Origin: Halothiobacillus sp.
Lineage (GTDB): Bacteria; Pseudomonadota; Gammaproteobacteria; Halothiobacillales; Halothiobacillaceae
Length of the DNA: 64,000 nt
Assembly (NCBI GenBank): GCA_016278265.1
Contig: JADQCE010000001.1
Location: 124,001 to 188,000 of the forward strand
Direction: 5' to 3'
Shown: positions 56,277 through 64,000 of the stretch, piece after piece
How positions within the stretch are numbered: the first letter of the stretch is position 1
Layout of the letters: each line of letters opens with the position of its first letter
The notes under the pieces: model-generated
The model's input: only the letters and a program-made list of their open reading frames with translations
Databases searched by the model: none
What the model was told of the DNA's origin: nothing
Translations under genes and position numbers: made by a program

Positions 56277-56801
56277 TTATTCCTCGGCGGCGCTGCAGGC
56301 CTCTTCGATGATGGCATCGAGTCGCTCGAGTCGCTCGGTGCGCTGGGCCTCACTCATCGGCTGATACTTGCCGTCTTCGTCCTGGAGCATCAGCTGGTTG
56401 CCGCTGTTGGCCACCGCTTCGTGCTGCTCCCGCGCTTGACGGCATGTCTCCCGCGCCTTTTCCCGATCGACCACCTTGACCTCGGTAGCGGGGTCGCTGG
56501 CGCGATCATCGTACGCCGCTGGTGTCTCCTTGTTCTCGGATGCAACCGTCGACGTGCTGGGGGCGGGGTCCGCGCCGCCGGCCTCGAGGACCTCCGAGGG
56601 CCGGTCCTTGGGTGGGGTCTGCGAGAACTGCACATTGCCGCGCTCGTCGACCGACTTGTAGACCGTGGCTGCCTGGGTGGGGCTCGCCGTCAGGGCCAGC
56701 ATGAAGGCAACGGCCAGAGCTGTTGCCGACGTGATGATGACACGACCGGTCCCTGTGCCGTAGCGGGCCGGGGAACGGGGATGTGCTGCGATTCCTTGCA
56801 T
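56277..56801 (-). CDS. DUF4124 domain-containing periplasmic protein
   Basis: 174 residues. A hydrophobic signal follows a polar start (about residues 20-43, cleavage near TQA-AT). Then the DUF4124 domain: [21 protein letters not shown] coiled, charge-rich C-terminal part ([16 protein letters not shown] to [11 protein letters not shown]) has two cysteines. Function unknown; such proteins are common periplasmic accessory proteins. Divergent from the LysR gene. Confidence 0.8.
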   Translation of the reverse strand: MQGIAAHPRSPARYGTGTGRVIITSATALAVAFMLALTASPTQAATVYKSVDERGNVQFSQTPPKDRPSEVLEAGGADPAPSTSTVASENKETPAAYDDRASDPATEVKVVDREKARETCRQAREQHEAVANSGNQLMLQDEDGKYQPMSEAQRTERLERLDAIIEEACSAAEE

Positions 56802-57035
56802 GATGTCGGGTCCCGAAGTGATGGACGATCCAGTGACGAGTCAGCCCCTGATCGAACCAGAAGCATTGCCTGCTTGAGCATAAACCGCCTGATCGGCCCT
56901 GAAAAGCCCTCGACGAGCCGTTCGTGCCGTGCTCGTTGCGACTGGGCGTTGGTCGCAAAGCACAAGGTGGCTTGATACACTCTCTGCCCAGTTTATCGCG
57001 CACCTTTATCGCTCACCGGAACAGAGACTGAACCA

Positions 57036-57989
57036 ATGGCCGACCGTCGCCTCAAGGTTTTCAATACCGTTGCCCGCCTGCTGAGCTTTACCAAGGCAGC
57101 CGAGGCGCTGCACATGACGCAGCCGGCGGTGACGTTCCAGGTTCGGCAGCTCGAAGAGCATTTCGATACCCGCCTGTTCGATCGAACGCACAACCGCGTG
57201 ACGCTCACCGACGTCGGGCACACGGTTTACGAGATTTCCGAACGGATATTCGAGCTCTATGACGAGATGGACCGACGGGTCAAGGAGATGACCGGCGAGA
57301 TCGGCGGGGCGCTCAATATCGGTGCGAGCATGACGGTGGCTGAGAACATGCTGCCCGCCCTGTTGGGTAATTTCCGCCAGGAGCATCCCGATCTGTCCGT
57401 GCGCCTGAAGGTGGGGAACACCGAAGCCGTGGTCTCGATGGTCGAGCACAACGTGGTCGACCTGGCCTTGGTCGAGGGCAGCGTCACCAACAAGAACCTG
57501 CTGGTCGAGACCTGCCGCCGTGACGAGCTGGTGGTGATCATGCCGCCGGAGCACGAGCTTGCCAGTTACGGCGAGGAGGGCGTGCCGGTGCAGAAGCTGG
57601 CGAAGTACCCCTTTATCTGCCGTGAGGAAGGCTCGGGCACCCGCGAGGTGATCCTCTCCTACATGAACGAGCAGGGATTGGCCGAAGGTTGGGACGTTTG
57701 CATGGAACTGGGCAGCCCCGAGGCGATCAAGGGGGCCGTCGAGGCTGGCATGGGGCTGTCGATCATGTCATCGGCGGGCATCAGCAAGGAGCTTAAGCTT
57801 GGCCTGCTGACGGCCGTGCCCCTCAAGCCGCGGCTGTATCGCGACTTCTCCTTCGTGCGCCAGCGCCACAAGTTCCGCCTGCCGGCGATGGAGCAGTTGC
57901 TGGAGTTTTCGCGTCATTACTGCCGTGACAGCACGCCGATGCATGACCTGGAGGTGATCCAGCACACGGCCAACGGCGAAGAGGCCTGA
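57036..57989 (+). CDS. LysR family transcriptional regulator
   Basis: 317 residues. The N-terminal winged helix has FNTVARLLSFTKAAEALHMTQPAVTFQVRQLE, a normal LTTR recognition helix; the effector-binding domain includes IGASMTVAENMLPALLGNF and the MVEHNVVDLALVEG loop. It is not CysB, whose N-terminus differs; the group to which it is closest (with TVAE and GSGTREVI) is often found near carbon, sulfur or selenium metabolism genes, so targets cannot be named. Followed by a strong terminator. Confidence 0.85.
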   Translation: MADRRLKVFNTVARLLSFTKAAEALHMTQPAVTFQVRQLEEHFDTRLFDRTHNRVTLTDVGHTVYEISERIFELYDEMDRRVKEMTGEIGGALNIGASMTVAENMLPALLGNFRQEHPDLSVRLKVGNTEAVVSMVEHNVVDLALVEGSVTNKNLLVETCRRDELVVIMPPEHELASYGEEGVPVQKLAKYPFICREEGSGTREVILSYMNEQGLAEGWDVCMELGSPEAIKGAVEAGMGLSIMSSAGISKELKLGLLTAVPLKPRLYRDFSFVRQRHKFRLPAMEQLLEFSRHYCRDSTPMHDLEVIQHTANGEEA

Positions 57990-58024
57990 TTAGGCTAAAT
58001 CCGTTCGAGTCAACTTAATCGTGA

Positions 58025-58060
58025 AAACGCCCGGATGCCACCGCCTCCGGGCGTTTTTTA
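58025..58060 (+). terminator. Terminator after the LysR gene
   Basis: Stem AAACGCCCGGA / TCCGGGCGTTT, ten-base loop, then a T run. Confidence 0.88.
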
Positions 58061-58218
58061 TTGTGTGAACCCCGAGCAACCAGAGCTGGAGCATGGATGG
58101 GTGGGGGCGAGCGTGCTCGTGGTGGGTTCTCGTCCGGTTGCATTCAGTCCGGCGTTGTCGAGACAAAGAGGACGGTCATCGTCAACGGTGTGGTCTTACC
58201 TGAAGTTGGCGCGCACGC

Positions 58219-58249
58219 AAAAAACCCGGCGCGGGCGGACCCGGCCGGG
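58219..58249 (-). terminator. Terminator of the DUF302 lipoprotein gene
   Basis: Minus-strand stem CCCGGC / GCCGGG with a GC-rich loop, followed on that strand by six T; 41 bases after the stop. Confidence 0.6.
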
Positions 58250-58289
58250 CTGGATGAACCGCCCCGAGGGGCGATCGGATGAACGGGGC

Positions 58290-58859
58290 TTAGAAGCCGC
58301 CGCTGGCACCTGCTTTCATCATCTTCATGATCGTGTCACGGACGTGCATGGCGTCTTGCTTGAACTCTTCCGGCATTTCCTTGCCGCCGTGAACGAACAT
58401 GTCCATGTTCAGGCTGTAGAGGTGGTAGCGACCCTCGTCGTCCTCGACCACGGAGATGCGGCAGGGCAGGTAGGCCGAGAAGTACGGGCTGAAGTCGACG
58501 GCCTTGCGGGCGATCTGCGGGCTGCAGTACTGATAGATGTTCATGTACTTCTGCTCTTCGCCGGTCTCGAGCTCGAGCTGCTTGGACAGGGGCATTTCGC
58601 CCACGTTCGCCAGGCCTGAGCCGACGGCCGCGGATTCGATGCTCATCTTGATGTCCTCCGGCGTCAGGCCTTCGGCGACTTCCATATGCCAGACCGTGGC
58701 CGCGCCCAGATCGCCGCCGCTTTCGACGAACTTGTCGTACATCTCGCTGTAGACGTCCATCGCCTGCGGATCGAGGTCGTCCTTGACGGACATGAAGCCG
58801 CAGCCGGACAGTGTCATGATGACGGTACCGAGGATCGATACCTTGAGGAAATTGCGCAT
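58290..58859 (-). CDS. DUF302 domain lipoprotein
   Basis: 189 residues. Lipoprotein signal with LSGCG (cysteine 20). Residues about 85-150 fit DUF302: ANVGEMPLSKQLELETGE, YQYCSPQIARKAVDF and YLPCRISVVEDDEGRYHLYSLN, including the conserved cysteine pair. An acidic, methionine-rich C-terminal helix follows. DUF302 proteins occur in sulfur oxidisers, often near sox or cytochrome genes, without known function. Not in an operon: it has its own terminator and an AT-rich upstream region (58900-58985). Confidence 0.82.
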   Translation of the reverse strand: MRNFLKVSILGTVIMTLSGCGFMSVKDDLDPQAMDVYSEMYDKFVESGGDLGAATVWHMEVAEGLTPEDIKMSIESAAVGSGLANVGEMPLSKQLELETGEEQKYMNIYQYCSPQIARKAVDFSPYFSAYLPCRISVVEDDEGRYHLYSLNMDMFVHGGKEMPEEFKQDAMHVRDTIMKMMKAGASGGF

Positions 58860-59025
58860 GGGTGACTCTCCCTGTGTAATTTTTCGTCTTGAAGCCAGGT
58901 GGCCTCGACAACCCTGATTATCTGCGCATTAGTACATGCTTACAAACTTGATTAATTTACTCCTGATAAAGGGGCTTAATTTGGCTATCCAGCCCTGTCA
59001 TGTCGCGGTTTGATGATACGGAAAT

Positions 59026-59045
59026 CGCCCGTAACAACGCGGGCG
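59026..59045 (-). terminator. Weak hairpin after the phoH-family gene
   Basis: CGCCCG / CGGGCG with an eight-base loop, 44 bases after the stop; only a short T tract follows, so it is weak. Confidence 0.35.
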
Positions 59046-59088
59046 AGAGGTCCGTGTCGGCCGATTTGGGGTCGTTTCTTTCGGACCT

Positions 59089-60516
59089 TCAGAGTACCTC
59101 GGCGGCAAATTCGGCCAAGCGTGAGCGTTCGCCGCGAGTGAGCGTCACATGCGCCCCGTGGGGCCAGCCGCGGAAGCGGTCGACCACGAAGGTCAGCCCC
59201 GAACTGGTCTCGGTGAGATAGGGGGTGTCGATCTGGGCGATGTTGCCCAGGCAGACCATCTTGGTGCCCGGCCCGGCACGGGTGATCAGGGTGCGCATCT
59301 GCTTGGCCGTTAGGTTCTGTGCCTCGTCGATGATGACGAGCTTGTTCTGGAAAGTCCGGCCGCGCATGAAGTTGAGCGAACGGATCTTGATGCGCGACTG
59401 GAGCAGGTCGTTGGTCGCTGCGCGTTCCCATGAGCCTCCGCTTCCGCCATCGGTCTTGGCGAGTACCTCGAGGTTGTCCATCAACGCACCCATCCACGGC
59501 GTCATCTTCTCTTCCTCGGTGCCGGGCAGAAAACCGATGTCCTCACCGACCGGGATGGTCACGCGGGTCATGACGATCTCGGTGTATAGCTTCTGTTCCA
59601 GGACCTGGGTCAGCGCGGCGGCCAGCGTCAGCAGGGTCTTGCCGGTGCCGGCCTGGCCGAGCAGGCTGACGAAATCCACCTCGGGGTCCATCAGGGCGTT
59701 GAGGGCAAAGCTCTGTTCCGGGTTGCGGGCGGTGATCCCCCAGACCGAGTGTCGCTCCTGCTGGTAATTGGTGACGCTCTCGAGCACGGCGGTGCCGTCG
59801 GGCTCGACCTGGCGCACCACGGCGGTAAAGGGCGCCGGGGCCTCGAGTCGCAGGTAGAGGTTCGGATACCACTCTGCGGTGTCGGCCCCGTGGACGCGAT
59901 AGAACACGCGGCCTTCGTCCTGCCAGGATTCGAGCGCCTCGCCGTGCGCCTCCCAGAAGTCCGGGCCAAGTATCTGGTGGCCGGTGTGCAGCAGCGAGAC
60001 GTCATCGAGGACCTGGTCGTTATGGTAGTCCTCGGCCTTCAGCCCGACCGCGGTCGCCTTGATCCGGAGGTTGATGTCCTTGGAGACCAGGATCACCTCG
60101 CGGTCGGTGATTCGCTCCTGCAAGGCCAGGGTGATGCCGAGGATCTGGTTGTCCGCGCGGCTGCCCGGCAGGCTGATCGGCAGTTCGTTGCTCTCCTCGC
60201 GCGTTTGCAGGAAAAGCCGTCCGGTCGGCGTCACGCTGCTTTCCGACTGGCCGTGCAAGACGGTATGGATCGACAGGCCCTGGTTGATCGTGGCGATGTC
60301 CACGTCGGTCAACATGTCGTCGAGGAACCGACTGACCTGTCGGACGTTGCGCGCCGTCTCGGACTGGCCCTTCTTGCCGGCGTCGAGTTCCTCGAGCACG
60401 ATCATCGGCAAGTAGATGTCGTGTTCCATGAAGCGGTAGAGGGCGGTGGGGTCGTGCATCAGCACGTTGGTGTCGAGGATGAACAGGCAGCGGTGCTTGC
60501 GGGTGGTGTTGATCAT
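59089..60516 (-). CDS. PIN domain-PhoH family ATPase/ribonuclease
   Basis: 475 residues with an N-terminal PIN nuclease domain (CLFILDTNVLMHDP, with VLEELDAGKKG and later SKDINLRIKA acidic residues) and a C-terminal PhoH ATPase domain (Walker A in LLGQAGTGKTLLTL, Walker B in VIIDEAQNLTAKQMRTL). This PIN-PhoH fusion (PhoH2-like) is thought to be an ATP-driven RNA nuclease/helicase. bcp lies upstream, in the same direction, 50 bases away, perhaps cotranscribed. Confidence 0.92.
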   Translation of the reverse strand: MINTTRKHRCLFILDTNVLMHDPTALYRFMEHDIYLPMIVLEELDAGKKGQSETARNVRQVSRFLDDMLTDVDIATINQGLSIHTVLHGQSESSVTPTGRLFLQTREESNELPISLPGSRADNQILGITLALQERITDREVILVSKDINLRIKATAVGLKAEDYHNDQVLDDVSLLHTGHQILGPDFWEAHGEALESWQDEGRVFYRVHGADTAEWYPNLYLRLEAPAPFTAVVRQVEPDGTAVLESVTNYQQERHSVWGITARNPEQSFALNALMDPEVDFVSLLGQAGTGKTLLTLAAALTQVLEQKLYTEIVMTRVTIPVGEDIGFLPGTEEEKMTPWMGALMDNLEVLAKTDGGSGGSWERAATNDLLQSRIKIRSLNFMRGRTFQNKLVIIDEAQNLTAKQMRTLITRAGPGTKMVCLGNIAQIDTPYLTETSSGLTFVVDRFRGWPHGAHVTLTRGERSRLAEFAAEVL

Positions 60517-60566
60517 CGCGTGGGTCTTGCTCCCTGCTGGTGGTTAAAGGCGGGCTGTCGGCCTTC

Positions 60567-61061
60567 TTAAAGGGCCTTGACCGCCTCGAGTACCGCCTCG
60601 ACGTGACCCGGTACCTTGACCTTGCGCCAGGCCTGCTGGATCACGCCGTCGGCGTCGATGAGAAAGGTGCTGCGCTCGATGCCTTCGAAGCGTTTGCCGA
60701 ACATGTTCTTCATGCGCAGGACGTTGAAGGCCTGGCTGACCGAGCGGTTCGTGTCGGCGATCAATGGAAAGTCGATGCCCTGCTTGTCGCAGAACTTGCG
60801 ATGGCTGGTCGCATCATCGTTCGACACGCCCACGACCCGGGCGCCAGCAGCCGTGAAGGCGGGCAGGGCCGCCTGGAAATCGCGTGCCTCGGTGGTGCAG
60901 CCGGGGGTGTTGTCACGCGGGTAGAAGTAGAGGACCAGCTGGGTGCCACGGAAGTCCGCTAACCCCAGCGTTTCGCCGTCGGTGGTCTGGCCGGTGAAGT
61001 CCGGTGCTGGTTGGCCCTGATGGGGTTCGGGGGAGGGCGTGGCGCGGCTCTGGGTACTCAT
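60567..61061 (-). CDS. bcp: Thioredoxin-dependent peroxiredoxin Bcp
   Basis: Peroxidase reducing hydrogen and lipid peroxides. 164 residues with catalytic cysteine in YPRDNTPGCTTEARDFQ. The resolving cysteine found five residues later in E. coli Bcp is missing (ARDF instead), so this is probably a 1-Cys or differently resolving form; another cysteine occurs at HRKFCDKQG. N-terminus (MSTQSRATPSPEPHQ) is low-complexity. Divergent from dapA. Confidence 0.93.
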   Translation of the reverse strand: MSTQSRATPSPEPHQGQPAPDFTGQTTDGETLGLADFRGTQLVLYFYPRDNTPGCTTEARDFQAALPAFTAAGARVVGVSNDDATSHRKFCDKQGIDFPLIADTNRSVSQAFNVLRMKNMFGKRFEGIERSTFLIDADGVIQQAWRKVKVPGHVEAVLEAVKAL

Positions 61062-61200
61062 TGGGTTCGATGGAACTCCTCGGCTGTGACGATGTGATGA
61101 AAGCGGGTATCCGGCGGTTGGCTCCTGAGATCAATATAGCAGCCGTCCAAAGACCCGTGCGGGCTGTGACGACGGGGTGTTGAGCCGCGATGGCTACGGC

Positions 61201-61230
61201 TTGTCACTGGCGGATAACTGCCGGTACTAT
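61201..61230 (+). promoter_or_regulatory. Candidate sigma-70 promoter of dapA
   Basis: TTGTCA (61201-61206), 18-base spacer, TACTAT (61225-61230). It leaves a leader of about 95 bases. On the opposite strand TATATT near 61132-61137 may be the -10 of bcp. Confidence 0.5.
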
Positions 61231-61332
61231 GCGAGTTTGGCTCCGCCCATTCGAAGACCTCCCGCATGGTTGTCAACGGGCGCGACAGCCGCGATCTACC
61301 GATCCGTAGGCGACACAAACACGCGAGGCGAC

Positions 61333-62250
61333 ATGGCGGCGAATACGATTACCGGCAGCATGGTGGCCCTGGTCACCCCATTGCATGAAGACGGCGCAGT
61401 GGATTATGTCGGTCTCAAACGCCTGATCGAGTGGCACATCGCCGCCGGCACGCACGCGATCGTTGCGGTCGGCACCACGGGCGAGTCAGCGACCCTCGAC
61501 TACGAAGAGCATATCGCCGTGATCAGGGCCGTCGTGGATCTGGCCGCCGGCCGCATCCGGGTGATTGCCGGTACCGGCGCGAACTCCACCCGCGAGGCGC
61601 TCGCCCTGGCTAGGGGGGCTCGATCCGCGGGTGCGGATGCGCATCTCTCCGTCACCCCGTACTACAACAAGCCCACCCAGGAAGGCCTCAAGCAGCACTT
61701 CCGGGCGATCGCCGATGTGGTCGACCTGCCGATGATTCTCTACAACGTTCCCGGCCGGACGGCGGTGGACATGGCACCGGACACGACCTTGTCGCTGGCC
61801 GAGCACCGGAACATCGTCGGCATCAAGGAGGCCACCGGCTCGATCGAGCGCATGCGAGACATTATCCAGCGCCGGCCGGCCGACTTCGCCGTCTACAGTG
61901 GCGAGGACAATCTGGGGGCGGCCTGTATGCTCGCGGGTGGCCAAGGCAGCATCTCGGTGACTGCCAACGTCGCGCCGACGTTGATGGCGCAAATGGCCGA
62001 GGCGGCGCTCGCCGGTGACGACGAGGCGACCGAATCGCTCGACACCCGTCTGGCACCACTGCATCGCGAACTCTTTTGTCAGACCAATCCGATTCCGGTC
62101 AAATGGGCCTTGCACCGCATGGGCCTGATCGGACCGACATTGCGTTTGCCACTGACGCCGCTGGATGGCTACTGCCATGCGGGGCTTGAGCAGGCGCTCA
62201 ACGAGGCCGGCTGCCTCGTGTCCGATTCACCCGAATCGCTCTCACTCTGA
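61333..62250 (+). CDS. dapA: 4-hydroxy-tetrahydrodipicolinate synthase DapA
   Basis: Condenses pyruvate and aspartate semialdehyde, first step to lysine and diaminopimelate. 305 residues, N-terminus extended slightly: MAANTITGSMVALVTPLHEDG. Catalytic residues: TTGESATL threonines, tyrosine in SVTPYYNKPTQEG, and Schiff-base lysine in VGIKEATGS. ATG 61333 after GAGG. The downstream bamC lies 41 bases away, the classical dapA-bamC pair. Confidence 0.96.
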   Translation: MAANTITGSMVALVTPLHEDGAVDYVGLKRLIEWHIAAGTHAIVAVGTTGESATLDYEEHIAVIRAVVDLAAGRIRVIAGTGANSTREALALARGARSAGADAHLSVTPYYNKPTQEGLKQHFRAIADVVDLPMILYNVPGRTAVDMAPDTTLSLAEHRNIVGIKEATGSIERMRDIIQRRPADFAVYSGEDNLGAACMLAGGQGSISVTANVAPTLMAQMAEAALAGDDEATESLDTRLAPLHRELFCQTNPIPVKWALHRMGLIGPTLRLPLTPLDGYCHAGLEQALNEAGCLVSDSPESLSL

Positions 62251-62291
62251 AAACACCCGACACTCAAACAAGACACTGGAACCGAACAGGC

Positions 62292-63407
62292 ATGCGATAC
62301 CCCACCCCCTCCCGGATGTTGACCTTTGCCGCACTAGCGGCCACGAGCCTGATCAGCGGTTGCTCCAGCATTCCGTTCATCGGCGGCGACGATGACCGCG
62401 AGGCCGACCGCGCCGCGCAACTGGCAGTGCCGCCGGCGTTTTCCGCCCCGGCCGCCGGCGGTTCGGTCGCCCTGCCGGAGATCGCCTCGGCGCGGGCCGA
62501 GCAGATGTCGCGCAACCAGGACGGTGGCGTGCTGGCCACGGGCACCGACATCCGGGTGGCCGGCGAGCCGGGCAGCCGCTACCTGGTCGTGGGGACCAAT
62601 CCCGACTCCGTCTGGCCGAAGTTGCAGGGCTTTCTGCGCGACGAGGGCTATTCCATCCGTCGGCTGGAGCCGGGCGTCGGCCTGATCGAGACGGACTGGA
62701 CCGGCGTGGCCAACAACGATGGGGGCGGTTTCAACATCATGAGCTTCCTCAAGATCGCCCGGGACACGCTGTTCAAGCCGGACTCCATCGAGAAGGTGCG
62801 CCTGCGCATCGAGCGGGGCGAGGGCGAGAACGAGACCCTGGTGTTCGTCACCGGGCAGAAACGCGAGCTGACCGGCGACGAGCCGCTGGTGCCGGGTGAC
62901 GAAAGCACCACCTTTGAGTACAGCAACCCGGTCGATTCCTCGGCCATGACCGCCGAGACCATGTCGCGCCTGGCGGCGTATCTCTCCGGCAACGATGCCG
63001 AGGAATCCCGTGCCCTGGTCGGACAGACGTTCTCTGCCCGCTCCAAGGTGATCACCGGCGACGAGCCCGAGGATCGCTACATCGAGGTCAGCCAATCCTT
63101 CCCGCGTGCCTGGAACCGCGTTGGCCTGGCGCTGGATCGCCTCGGTTTCGACCCGGTCTCGCGCGATCAGGACGAGGGCGAGATCGAGGTCAAGCACAGC
63201 TACCCGCAGGGCCTCTACGAGGGCATCGTGATGCGCGGCGTGACCATCGACAAGGACGCCGACATGACCCTGCACCTGACCCTCAAGGTCGAGCCGCGGC
63301 GTGACGGCGGTACCGACGTGCGCATCGAACGGATCAATATCGCCGGCGGCACCCTGCCTCAGGATCGGGCCGTGATTCTCTCCAAGATCAACGCGGAACT
63401 CGAGTAA
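62292..63407 (+). CDS. bamC: Outer-membrane assembly lipoprotein BamC
   Basis: Lipoprotein of the BAM complex that inserts beta-barrel proteins. 371 residues. Lipobox LISGC (cysteine about 23), then a flexible N-terminal stretch and two helix-grip domains: residues about 95-215 (YLVVGTNPDSVWPKLQGFL, GLIETDW) and about 265-360 (YIEVSQSFPRAWNRVGLALDRLG). Linked to dapA as in E. coli (dapA-nlpB). Followed by a strong terminator. Confidence 0.92.
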   Translation: MRYPTPSRMLTFAALAATSLISGCSSIPFIGGDDDREADRAAQLAVPPAFSAPAAGGSVALPEIASARAEQMSRNQDGGVLATGTDIRVAGEPGSRYLVVGTNPDSVWPKLQGFLRDEGYSIRRLEPGVGLIETDWTGVANNDGGGFNIMSFLKIARDTLFKPDSIEKVRLRIERGEGENETLVFVTGQKRELTGDEPLVPGDESTTFEYSNPVDSSAMTAETMSRLAAYLSGNDAEESRALVGQTFSARSKVITGDEPEDRYIEVSQSFPRAWNRVGLALDRLGFDPVSRDQDEGEIEVKHSYPQGLYEGIVMRGVTIDKDADMTLHLTLKVEPRRDGGTDVRIERINIAGGTLPQDRAVILSKINAELE

Positions 63408-63449
63408 TTCCGGCGGCCCCGCCGAGGTCTGACCGCGACTTACCGTGAA

Positions 63450-63481
63450 AAAAGCCCCGTCTCGATGAGACGGGGCTTTTT
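63450..63481. terminator. Bidirectional terminator between bamC and folE2
   Basis: Stem AAAAGCCCCGTCTC / GAGACGGGGCTTTT with loop GAT, and T run on each strand. Confidence 0.9.
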
Positions 63482-63558
63482 GATTTGCGGAGACGGTTTG
63501 CTGGTTTAAGGGAACAACCCTCGAGTCAGCGCCTATTGCCGACGGCTCATCACCCGGG

Positions 63559-64000
63559 TCATCGTCCGGGTCGATGGATCACGGCCCAGGCCGAGTGATT
63601 GTGGATCGACTCGAAGTTCTCGACGCTGATCGAAAATCCGTTGAGACCCGGATAGCCTTCCACGGCGTTGGCGACGTCGCGCACCATGTCCTCGACGAAC
63701 TTCGGATTGTCGAAGGCGTACTCGGTGATGTACTTCTCGTCCGGACGCTTGAGCAGCCCCCACAAGGGGCAGGAGCCCTCGGCCTCGACCGCGGTGATGA
63801 GATCGCGCAACGAGAGCGCCGGATCGCTGATTTCCGTCTCGACCGTGATGTGAGAGCGCTGGTTGTGCGCGCCGTAGGCCGAGATCTCCTTCGAGCAGGG
63901 GCACAGGCTGGTAACGGGGATCACGAGCTTCAGGCCGATGTGTGCCCGGCCGTGCTCGACGCGCCCGATCAGGGTGACGTCGTAGTCCATCATCGCGCCC
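63559..64000 (-). CDS. folE2: GTP cyclohydrolase FolE2 (5' end outside the window)
   Basis: Type IB GTP cyclohydrolase making dihydroneopterin triphosphate for folate synthesis (and queuosine). The visible 146 residues are the C-terminal part: DYDVTLIGRVEHGRAHIGLKL, the catalytic SLCPCSKEISAYGAHNQRSHI, then SCPLWGLLKRPDEKYITEYAFDNPKFVED. The frame is open beyond base 64000, as expected of the about 270-residue family. It replaces or accompanies FolE; FolE2 is favoured under zinc limitation. Confidence 0.93.
   Translation of the reverse strand, partial: GAMMDYDVTLIGRVEHGRAHIGLKLVIPVTSLCPCSKEISAYGAHNQRSHITVETEISDPALSLRDLITAVEAEGSCPLWGLLKRPDEKYITEYAFDNPKFVEDMVRDVANAVEGYPGLNGFSISVENFESIHNHSAWAVIHRPGR

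Noticed and set aside
57036-57989. CysB or CbbR identity for the LysR regulator
   Set aside because: The N-terminal and effector-domain motifs do not specifically match either, and no cys or cbb operon adjoins it.
58088-58290. Small gene in the LysR-DUF302 gap on the plus strand
   Set aside because: Open frames there have no ribosome site, lack family-like composition and overlap the minus-strand terminator.

Overview
The window is a GC-rich chromosomal segment (no plasmid, phage, insertion sequence, CRISPR, rRNA or tRNA seen) from a sulfur-oxidising gammaproteobacterium. The evidence for that is a periplasmic thiosulfate-oxidation module (SoxX, SoxA, SoxB), a complete high-affinity cbb3 oxidase (CcoNOQP) with assembly genes CcoG/H/I, several rhodanese/TusA-type sulfur-handling proteins, a CbbY-like phosphatase typical of Calvin-cycle autotrophs, and gammaproteobacterial gene orders (dapA-bamC, nrdR-rib-nusB-thiL-pgpA, leuA next to rimI). 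A Halothiobacillus/Guyparkeria-like lineage is my best guess; this is inference, not a database result.

Layout. 1-2.4 kb: plsY (cut by the window edge), then bioH-like and bioC for pimeloyl-ACP synthesis. 2.5-11.2 kb: ccoNOQP, a terminator, then ccoG, an enlarged ccoH and ccoI; no ccoS. 11.2-19.4 kb: a helix-turn-helix-less cyclic-nucleotide-binding protein divergent from glyA, followed by nrdR-ribD-ribE-ribBX-ribH-nusB-thiL-pgpA in one direction. 19.4-21.9 kb: moaB and the translationally overlapped set DUF3579-rimO-DUF3565 on the minus strand. 22.2-26.3 kb: a short asparaginase-domain protein, then soxB, soxA and soxX on the minus strand, with a strong hairpin terminator between soxA and soxB. 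26.6-30.1 kb: BepA-like protease, rhodanese, TusA-like protein and an unrecognised exported protein. 30.1-37.4 kb: branched-chain amino acid genes ilvB-ilvH-ilvC, pssA, leuA (both ilvB and leuA with attenuator-like leaders), a candidate holD and rimI. 37.4-45.7 kb: prfC, a lipoprotein, an exported tandem rhodanese, gluQ, a Slt-type lytic transglycosylase and exonuclease I. 45.7-51.2 kb: a CBS-domain gene with an excellent sigma-28 promoter, a stand-alone CZB protein, a CbbY-like phosphatase, a BPSS1780-type membrane protein, and wrbA-DUF2069-galU-slyD. 51.4-54.3 kb: SoxW-like thioredoxin, TolC-family protein and a small membrane-fusion protein without a pump. 54.4-64 kb: proS, DUF4124, LysR regulator, DUF302 lipoprotein, PIN-PhoH, bcp, dapA-bamC and folE2 (cut by the edge).

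How it works together: SoxXA and SoxB oxidise thiosulfate bound to a SoxYZ carrier (not in this window) and feed cytochromes that CcoNOQP can oxidise at low oxygen; CcoG, CcoH and CcoI handle copper delivery and assembly. Rhodanese, TusA and SoxW-like proteins probably move sulfane sulfur and keep periplasmic thiols reduced. Most of the rest is core metabolism.

Most interesting to me: the sigma-28 promoter on a CBS gene beside a CZB protein; unannotated leader peptides/attenuators at leuA and ilvB; a diverged holD; the SoxW/TolC/MFP trio with no pump; and the enlarged FixH/CcoH. I did not find a system I would call wholly new.
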